Positions 45,957 through 52,364 of a stretch of 52,364 bases of DNA are shown here, one piece after another. Location: NCBI GenBank assembly GCA_017527905.1, contig JAFXPK010000040.1, positions 1-52,364 on the forward strand. The letters run 5' to 3'. Below the pieces are notes generated by a model that was not told the DNA's origin, ran no database searches, and was given only the letters and a program-made list of their open reading frames with translations. Position 1 is the first letter of the stretch. Every line of letters begins with the position of its first letter. Made by a program: the position numbers and the translations under genes. This DNA comes from Paludibacteraceae bacterium (lineage in GTDB: Bacteria; Bacteroidota; Bacteroidia; Bacteroidales; Paludibacteraceae).

Positions 45957-46091
45957 CGATTTATTAGTTATGAGTTAAGAATTAAGAGTTAAGAATTATT
46001 GTGTGAAACGAAATCCTTTTGGCACGCACGTACTAATCACCAACAAGCGACACGATGGCTAGCAAAGGATGCGGCTCAACCCCTCATCTTA

Positions 46092-46682
46092 TCACTCCAA
46101 CATCTTCTCGGACTGGACCATTCCGTAGTAGTAGAGGGAGCACGGGTTATTCTTCTCGTCCGTACCTTCCCAAGTAATCTCGTAAATATTTCCTTTCTTC
46201 TTCACCTGCACGGCCGAAGTGGCGAGGTCGGTCATCTTGTCGTACGACAATGCGCGGGTGGTGGAAGCACCGGTTTTGGTCACGATATACTCTCCGCTCC
46301 AAGAATCGTTGTTCGAGTATTTGTTGATGTAAGTACCCGTCATCAAGCGTAGGAGTTCGGACTGGCCCTTGTCGAAGGCGGGGATTTCGACGTAAGCGCC
46401 CTTCCCCTTGAATTGTTTGTTTTCGGAGCAAGTGCCGTCACCATTCATCTGGTAGTAGCCGGTCGTGAAGAAATGCAGCAAGTGGGTCACTCCCCCATCC
46501 GACTCCGTGTAACTATCCAGGCACTCATCCACCGGAGTGGATACCGTACCCACTTTGAAGAGGTTTTCCCCTTTTCGCGTCAGTTCCTCCACATCCTTCA
46601 CGTCCGACGGGTCGGAGCAGGATGCCAGGACAGACAACACAAGTGGCAACAGCCACCCTAACAAATTCGCTTGCTTCTTCAT
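46092..46682 (-). CDS. Putative lipoprotein of unknown function
   Basis: 196 residues with the start at 46682. The signal MKKQANLLGWLLPLVLSVLASC has a lipobox (LASC), so the mature protein should be lipid-anchored at Cys-22 or close by. The rest is polar with beta-strand character: 'LLHFFTTGYYQMNGDGTC', 'GKGAYVEIPAFDKGQSELL', 'YIVTKTGASTTRALSYDKM'. I do not recognise a family. It has a TAATTTTG box at 46729-46736 and stands alone between cysS and the second giant gene. Confidence 0.8.
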   Translation of the reverse strand: MKKQANLLGWLLPLVLSVLASCSDPSDVKDVEELTRKGENLFKVGTVSTPVDECLDSYTESDGGVTHLLHFFTTGYYQMNGDGTCSENKQFKGKGAYVEIPAFDKGQSELLRLMTGTYINKYSNNDSWSGEYIVTKTGASTTRALSYDKMTDLATSAVQVKKKGNIYEITWEGTDEKNNPCSLYYYGMVQSEKMLE

Positions 46683-46728
46683 ATTCATGACCATATACAA
46701 TTAAATTCGAACGGATTCGTATCTTCTA

Positions 46729-46736
46729 CAAAATTA
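46729..46736 (-). promoter_or_regulatory. -7 box before the lipoprotein gene
   Basis: TAATTTTG on the minus strand matches TAnnTTTG, 47 nt before the start. No clear -33 element. Confidence 0.4.
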
Positions 46737-46868
46737 AAAAAATTAGGTGAAAAACAACATCGGGTTCATGGTGGTTTCATTGGATATTTACGATTTAACT
46801 ATTTACGATTTACACGTATTTAGGAATTTATGATTTTGCATTACGGAGACACGGATTATGCGCACACG

Positions 46869-46898
46869 AAAAAGGGACGCCAAACAAATGACGTCCCC
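46869..46898 (-). terminator. Terminator of the second giant gene
   Basis: On the minus strand GGGACG...CGTCCC with a 12-nt loop, followed by TTTTT, 35 nt past the stop codon. It shares its stem, loop and flanks with the cysS terminator at 44377-44406. Confidence 0.8.
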
Positions 46899-46932
46899 CA
46901 TTATTCAAATTTATTAATTCAAAATTATCAAT

Positions 46933-49900
46933 TTACTTCACCAGTACTTTTCTGAACTGGTTGTTGATTCTCACGATGTAAGCGCCACGGTAGCGGACAG
47001 GGATGGAGAACTTCTCCGCATTAGATTTGCCAATGAAGATTGTCACACCATCGAAGTCCATGACTTGGATATCCATGTTCTCCGCACGGAGGACAACGAT
47101 CTCGCCCACCTCCGTGTAAACATCCACCGTAGGAACATCCTCGAGCAACTCATCGCCAACATTGATTGGATGATCAGAGAAGACAGCGTAGAGCTTGAGG
47201 TCGTTCTCCGGCATCAATCCATCCGCAGGCATGCCGTCCCAACGTACGAAGTAGAGACCCTCCTTGGTTGGTTCCTCCGGCAATTGGATAACATCGCCGT
47301 AACGCATACTGTTGTTCCTAGAGTATTGCACATCGTCCACATAGAAGGTGACAGTGAAGTTGAAGTAGATCCAGCTAGCCACCAAGTCGATGTTTCCGGA
47401 GTAGTCTTTCGGATTGATCCTGTTGACCGTCTTACGTCCGTCATACCAGCCCTTGAACATCTTACCAGGGCCATCGATAACCGGCAATGCGATAGCGTCA
47501 TCGAAGATGGTGTAGTAGATAGTATCCAGAGCCACACCCTCATTCCTCAAGACGATAGAGTAAGTAGCGATCTTATATGTACCATTGACGGAAAGATCCT
47601 TAGCCGGCATTGTGGCAGGGAGACCCTCCCATACATCGAACTCATAACCCACACGGCCCGGAGCCTTAGCAGGAGAGATCGCGGCGCCATACAAGTAGCG
47701 TGCCGTCTTGATGACCTCGCCATCGATGATGTAGGTCAACGTATAACCACCCTTCTCGAAGCTACCCGTAACGGTGAGGTCGTGGGCTGGCATGATATCA
47801 GGAGTTGCGCTCCATCCGCTGAAGGCGTAGCCCTCTTCCGTCGTCTCCGGGTCAGAGATCTTCACGAGCGGCGCACCTGCCTGGATGGTATCCCTAGCAT
47901 ACTCGACACCGTCCACGATGTAGATGATCTCGAACGACTTAACACCCCAAGTGGCGGTCAGTTCGAAGTCCTCAGCAGAGCTTCCTGGCTTGATCTCGTA
48001 GTATGTGTTGAGACCATCGGACCAGCCGAGGAATACCTGGCCGTCCTTCTCCGGATAAGTAGGGAGTTGGACAAGTTCCTCGATCGTGTAGTTGATGCTT
48101 TCGATCTCCTCGCCGTCCACATCCTTCAAAGTGATGGTATAAACGACAGGCTTCCAAACCGCATTGACGACCATATCCTTGCGAGGCATTGTCTCCGGCA
48201 CATCCATATCCCAGCCATTGAACTTATAGCCACGCTTGTCCGCAGGGTCTTGAACGGAAGCGACATATGCCGCTGTGCTCTCGCCCGCATTGATGACGAA
48301 GTTCTGGTAAGTCACACCGTCCACCTTGTAGACGAGGTTGAACTCGTTCGTCACAGTAGTCCACTTAGCGGTGATGGAGACATCGCCTGCAATGAGTTCA
48401 GGGAAGAAGATGTACTTGCCTTCCTTCTTGTCATAGTCGAGCAACTCACCGTTCAGCGTCCAACCGTCGAATCGCATACCCTCACGGTCTTCGATCTTAT
48501 CGATGTAGAAGTACTCATCCTCCACAGTGTATTCGTAAACACCTACGACCTTACCCTCATCCTCCAACGTGAGTTGGTATGTGATGAGACCCCATTGAGC
48601 GGTGACAGTCAAGCCACCCTCCGGCATCGTTTCCGGGATAGCAGGGCTCCAACCCTTGAAGGTGTATCCCTCTCTGACAGGCTCCTCGAAGGCAGGGATT
48701 GGATCCGCGTATACGACAGGAACCGTCTTCAACGTCTTACCGTTAGAGATATAAGTGATGTAGTATGTAGCGATGTGCCATGTAGCAGTGAGTTCCACTG
48801 AACCCGCATCGTCCGTACTGATGGTGGTCACGATCTCACCGTTCTGATTCCTCCATCCGGTGAAGTCATATCCTTCGTAGTAAGGGATGTAGTCGTTCAA
48901 ATCGATGATCTTGTGATCCTCCACCGTGTAAGTGATGGTCTCGAAGGTGTCGAGTTGGATTTCATAGGTGATGAGATCCCATTGAGCGGTAACCTTCAAC
49001 GTATCCAGCGGCAACAACGCCGGCAACTCGCCATCCCAGCCCTTGAAGTCGTAACCCTTTCTAACAGGGTCAGCCATCTGGGTGTAAGGCTCATCAGCGA
49101 AGCCGGACAACGTATCCGCCTTGTTGTCATATCCGTAGTTGTATACGATAGCGGTAGGACGTTTCGTGATGGACAATGAGCCATAGACCGTATCGATCAC
49201 ATAGTTGCCCGCCTTCGTGTTCGCATTCAGTTCGTAAGTGAACGCGTTGGCCACCGTGCCGAAGTCGGTGATGGTACCCGTCACTTGGAACGTAGCGCCC
49301 TCGCCATCGGCGAATCCCTCACCGCCAACCGTCACCGTGTTGTTGGTCAAAGGAGTGCGGTCATATACCTTCGTGTCGGTCGCACTGGTAAGGGTAACGG
49401 AGCGTTTCGTGATGCTCAACGTACCGTCCACCGTCTCATCGAACGTATAGTTCTTGGTGACATCCGCACCATCGCGAACCACCTTATAGCTTGTCACCTT
49501 GTTGGCAACCGTACCGAAGTCGGTGATAGAGCCCTCGACAACCGCCTGCAACTCGTCGCCCTCAGCCACCACGTTCTCCGTGAAGGTGAAGCCATTGTCG
49601 GTCAGAGGTGCGCCGTCGTACATCTTCTCATTGCTATTAGCGGTGATGACGATCGGCGTCTCGATCTTCTTGACGGTCAACGTACCGAATACCACCGTGA
49701 TGGTGTAGTTAGCGGTGTCCGTGTTGCTGTTAGGCGTGAAGGTGAAGGCATTGCCCACCGTACCGATCTCAGTGATGGTACCAGTCACAGTGAACTTCGC
49801 GCCCTCACCACGGACGAAGCCCTCGCCCGTAGCGGTAGGAGTCACTGTCACCTCGGCATTCGTCAACGGAGTACCGTCGTAAATCTTCTCATCCGTAGCG

Positions 49901-52364
49901 GAGGTGAAGGTCACCGGACGCCTTGTGATGGTCAACGTACCCTCCACAGTCGGATTGAAGGTATAGTTCTCCGTCACGTCGACGCCATCACGGAGCACCC
50001 TATAGCCCGTCACAACGTTAGGCACGGAGCCCACATCCGTGATGGAGCCTTCCACATCAGCGAACAACTCATCACCAGCCACCAATACGTTTCTTGTGTA
50101 CCTGAACTCATCGTCGGTCAATTCACCACCATCGTAAACCATCGTGCTTGAGAAGGCGGTGATAGTGATTGGTGTAGTGATCTTGTCGATGGTCAACCAA
50201 CCATCGCTGACAAGGTTGAAGCTTACGGTGAAGTTCTCATTCACATTCGTAAACTGACCTACCTCCAGACCCATTGGGTAAGTACCGATGGTCGTACCCG
50301 CAGCGACACTGTCGTTCACATGGCGGAAGTCACTCTCCGTATACAAGTCCGTGTTCGCCTTCCAATCATAGCCATACACGTACTGAGTCACACCGTTGTA
50401 GGTGAGCGTATTCACATGACCGGTGATGTCCACAACCACATCGAGGCGATTGATCGTCAACCAACCGTCCGTCACGTCGAACGTCACGTTGAAGTTGTTG
50501 TTCGTATTACTGAACTGGCCAGCCTCCAGACCCATCGGGTAAGTACCGACAGTCGTACCCTTAGCGACGCTGTCGCCCGCATAAGTGAAGTAGTCCGCAG
50601 TGTTGTACAAATCGTCTGTCGACTTCCAATCGTAACCGTAGACAGTCTGCTCTTTACCGTTGTAGATCAGTGTATTTGTATGACCGGTGATGGTGACGAG
50701 GACGTCGAGAGGGGTAACCTCCAGCGTTCCATCTACATAAGTGATGTTATAGTTGTCTGTCACAACCTCATCGCCAGACTTGATCACGGCGTCGGAAATC
50801 TTATTAACACTTTGGCCTACATTCAATTGAGAGCCTTCGATAACAACGCTGACCACATTGTCGCAAGCAGCCTCATTTCCATCCGTGAAGAACTCGTTTC
50901 GAGTCAATGCGATAGCGTCGTATATCTTAGTGCTATCCTTAGCCGTGATGACGATCGGACGTTGCGTGATGCTCAACGTTCCATACGTTGTATCACGGTC
51001 GCCGGCATACTGATCATCGTTCTCCAACGTGTACGTGAACGTGTTATTACGCTCCTCGGTGTCGCTCACATACTTGACACCCTCCGTTGCAGGAGTGATG
51101 GTCAGTTTATCGCCCGTAGGCAGAGTAAACGTCTTGCCTGACTCGTCCGCAGCAACCGTTTCCGTACCATAGGTCACAGTATAAACCTCATACTTGTGAG
51201 TCTTGCAGTCGTACGTCCAGGACTCGCTCGCCGAAGCGATAGCGATATTCGTCACGTTCGCTTTCACCTCCAACGTACCGAATTTAGTCTCAATGTCATA
51301 GTTCTCAGCCAAGGTGCCTGCGTTCAACGTATACGTGAATTTGTTCGCACTTGTGCCTACCAGCTTTTGGCTACCCGTCACATCGTAGGTTGCGCCCTCG
51401 CCTGCCGCAAAGCCGTCGCCGGAGACAACCACCTCATGACGAACCAATTCAGTTCCATCGTAGAACTTCGTGGAATCCAAAGAGGTAAGGGTGACTTGAC
51501 GTTTGGTCACCTTCAACAATCCCGGTACCATCGTCGTGTCATAGTAGCAAGTAACATCCTTGTCACCACGCATGATACGGAAGGAAGTGATGGTGTTAGC
51601 GACCTCACCCACATTGGTGATCTTGCTATCATCCGAGAAGATCACATCGTCGATCATATCGCCAGGCTCCAGATTATCCGCACCGTTATAGGCATGAAGC
51701 GTCAACTCCTCGCCATCGTAAACCTTCTCCTTAGAATCAGCCTTCAAAGTGATGGTTTGAGTCAACTGAGCGATAGTTGCATTCAAATCGACATGGCAAC
51801 CATTCACATCGGTTACAATCACAGTATAGTCACCATCAGGCAAGTTCTCTATCTTAATATTTTCAACATCTGATTGAGAACCATCTGCTGCGCCAGTCCA
51901 ACTTACCGTGTATGGAACCGAACCACCCTCAATCGTTCCCACGATCACACCATCGGAGGTGTTGTAGCAGAAGGACTCGGCGGAGGTGATCCCAGCATTC
52001 AAATCTTCTGGAACGGTGACGGTGATGGTGGTGGATGATTGATTACCACATAAGTCTTCAACTGTTACTTTCACATCAGTAGAAGTTGAAATTTCCTGAT
52101 TAGCATTTATACTCTGAGTTATTATCAAATTCTCTGCAGATGTTGCATTATCAGAAGACTTCTCTCTTACAATAGATGTCAAGTCTGGAACTGTGAAGAT
52201 ACAATTTGAAACAGAAGCTTCGATTGAGGTAATTATGTCATTGCTAATCACTGGCTTCTCGCTGTCGCCTACGTGGATCGTGCCTTCAGCTGTCTGGGTG
52301 TTTTCGCACTCGTCCTCTGCTGTGAACGTTACGGTTACATCACCGCAACCACTCGCTGGGATCA
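46933..52364 (-). CDS. Giant modular surface protein, 5' end outside the window (partial)
   Basis: At least 1810 residues. The frame stays open to the right edge; residues there read '...TFTAEDECENTQTAEG' then 'DSEKPVISND', an Ig/HYR-like domain, so a GTG at 52251 is not the true start. Order: HYR-like domains; a SprB-type repeat ('GGSVPYTVSWTG', 'NLPDGDYTVIVTDVNGC') coded near 51780-52010; about ten MBG/YDG repeats (KFYDG, KIYDG, LIYNG) near 49150-51730; about ten InlB-type repeats (GYTFKGWSPAIPETMP type) near 47200-49130. The C-terminus ('GAYIVRINNQFRKVLVK') resembles a T9SS sorting module. It differs from the other giant in repeat order and lacks the divergent GYHFVAW modules. Likely a cell-surface adhesin or filament; ligand unknown. 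Confidence 0.9.
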   Translation of the reverse strand, partial: IPASGCGDVTVTFTAEDECENTQTAEGTIHVGDSEKPVISNDIITSIEASVSNCIFTVPDLTSIVREKSSDNATSAENLIITQSINANQEISTSTDVKVTVEDLCGNQSSTTITVTVPEDLNAGITSAESFCYNTSDGVIVGTIEGGSVPYTVSWTGAADGSQSDVENIKIENLPDGDYTVIVTDVNGCHVDLNATIAQLTQTITLKADSKEKVYDGEELTLHAYNGADNLEPGDMIDDVIFSDDSKITNVGEVANTITSFRIMRGDKDVTCYYDTTMVPGLLKVTKRQVTLTSLDSTKFYDGTELVRHEVVVSGDGFAAGEGATYDVTGSQKLVGTSANKFTYTLNAGTLAENYDIETKFGTLEVKANVTNIAIASASESWTYDCKTHKYEVYTVTYGTETVAADESGKTFTLPTGDKLTITPATEGVKYVSDTEERNNTFTYTLENDDQYAGDRDTTYGTLSITQRPIVITAKDSTKIYDAIALTRNEFFTDGNEAACDNVVSVVIEGSQLNVGQSVNKISDAVIKSGDEVVTDNYNITYVDGTLEVTPLDVLVTITGHTNTLIYNGKEQTVYGYDWKSTDDLYNTADYFTYAGDSVAKGTTVGTYPMGLEAGQFSNTNNNFNVTFDVTDGWLTINRLDVVVDITGHVNTLTYNGVTQYVYGYDWKANTDLYTESDFRHVNDSVAAGTTIGTYPMGLEVGQFTNVNENFTVSFNLVSDGWLTIDKITTPITITAFSSTMVYDGGELTDDEFRYTRNVLVAGDELFADVEGSITDVGSVPNVVTGYRVLRDGVDVTENYTFNPTVEGTLTITRRPVTFTSATDEKIYDGTPLTNAEVTVTPTATGEGFVRGEGAKFTVTGTITEIGTVGNAFTFTPNSNTDTANYTITVVFGTLTVKKIETPIVITANSNEKMYDGAPLTDNGFTFTENVVAEGDELQAVVEGSITDFGTVANKVTSYKVVRDGADVTKNYTFDETVDGTLSITKRSVTLTSATDTKVYDRTPLTNNTVTVGGEGFADGEGATFQVTGTITDFGTVANAFTYELNANTKAGNYVIDTVYGSLSITKRPTAIVYNYGYDNKADTLSGFADEPYTQMADPVRKGYDFKGWDGELPALLPLDTLKVTAQWDLITYEIQLDTFETITYTVEDHKIIDLNDYIPYYEGYDFTGWRNQNGEIVTTISTDDAGSVELTATWHIATYYITYISNGKTLKTVPVVYADPIPAFEEPVREGYTFKGWSPAIPETMPEGGLTVTAQWGLITYQLTLEDEGKVVGVYEYTVEDEYFYIDKIEDREGMRFDGWTLNGELLDYDKKEGKYIFFPELIAGDVSITAKWTTVTNEFNLVYKVDGVTYQNFVINAGESTAAYVASVQDPADKRGYKFNGWDMDVPETMPRKDMVVNAVWKPVVYTITLKDVDGEEIESINYTIEELVQLPTYPEKDGQVFLGWSDGLNTYYEIKPGSSAEDFELTATWGVKSFEIIYIVDGVEYARDTIQAGAPLVKISDPETTEEGYAFSGWSATPDIMPAHDLTVTGSFEKGGYTLTYIIDGEVIKTARYLYGAAISPAKAPGRVGYEFDVWEGLPATMPAKDLSVNGTYKIATYSIVLRNEGVALDTIYYTIFDDAIALPVIDGPGKMFKGWYDGRKTVNRINPKDYSGNIDLVASWIYFNFTVTFYVDDVQYSRNNSMRYGDVIQLPEEPTKEGLYFVRWDGMPADGLMPENDLKLYAVFSDHPINVGDELLEDVPTVDVYTEVGEIVVLRAENMDIQVMDFDGVTIFIGKSNAEKFSIPVRYRGAYIVRINNQFRKVLVK

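Noticed and set aside
47065..48801. A 578-codon open frame on the plus strand opposite the second giant gene
   Set aside because: It is antisense to a clear repeat-rich coding frame; its protein is rich in Arg, His and Ile with no recognisable domain, and the open frame follows from the codon use of the opposite strand.
52249..52251. GTG at 52251 as the start of the second giant gene
   Set aside because: The frame stays open to the window edge and encodes further Ig/HYR-like sequence; no signal peptide follows the GTG.

Overview
The window reads as a chromosome segment of an uncultured or gut/rumen-type member of the Bacteroidales (phylum Bacteroidota). The evidence is direct. Promoters match the Bacteroidota pattern (TTG/TTTG, about 20 nt, TAnnTTTG). 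Several very large secreted proteins end in type IX secretion (T9SS)-like C-terminal modules. The signal peptidase I is the long form, dapB and lepB are adjacent, and there is a DAHP synthase-chorismate mutase fusion, a BspA-type leucine-rich-repeat protein and a membrane pyrophosphatase. No insertion sequence, phage or CRISPR array was seen. I cannot name the genus.

Layout. 1-316: a 175-bp tandem duplication of small palindromes. 317-1807 (-): a secreted lamin-tail-domain protein. 1950-3853 (+): asd, then a VanW-family protein. 3882-18338 (-): an operon of a 4102-residue modular surface protein, an OmpA-family protein and a small membrane protein. 18955-22708 (+): hppA, then pyrBI behind a leader terminator. 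23141-28493 (+): a BspA-like protein and a FISUMP-type lipoprotein. 28703-29225 (-): a tRNA-Gly/tRNA-Leu transcription unit with two extra tRNA-Gly 5' halves. 29215-36168 (-): dapB, lepB, a DUF3108 protein, a sigma-54-type response regulator and mutS. 36398-43482 (-): a YwqK/MORN-like protein, rpsF-rpsR-rplI, two DUF2059 paralogues, map, and the aromatic operon pheA plus DAHP synthase/chorismate mutase. 43961-44401: a 145-bp tandem repeat array. 44462-45928 (-): cysS. 46092-46682 (-): a lipoprotein. 46933-52364 (-): a second giant surface protein whose start lies beyond the right edge.

The most notable find is upstream of pheA. Two complete attenuators lie in series between one promoter and the gene. 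Each has a very short ORF rich in Phe and Tyr codons (MKNFFSYYFYYFYFAR and MTNRWCFYYYYFFYFMGFIR), a segment next to the stop codon that can form an antiterminator, and a terminator hairpin with a T-run. The operon encodes the first step of the shikimate pathway (DAHP synthase), chorismate mutase and prephenate dehydratase, so two-stage control by charged Phe/Tyr tRNA makes biological sense. A second leader terminator precedes pyrBI. A third unusual locus is the tRNA-Gly region, where 5' halves are tandemly repeated inside the transcribed leader and a 3' half lies downstream.

Surface proteins take up about 45% of the window. Two giants combine MBG/YDG repeats with InlB-type (Listeria-Bacteroides) repeats, and one of them is co-transcribed with a probable outer-membrane OmpA-like partner. 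Housekeeping genes (asd, dapB, mutS, lepB, map, rpsF/rpsR/rplI, cysS, pyrBI, hppA) fill the rest, with several short repeat families in the intergenic spaces.
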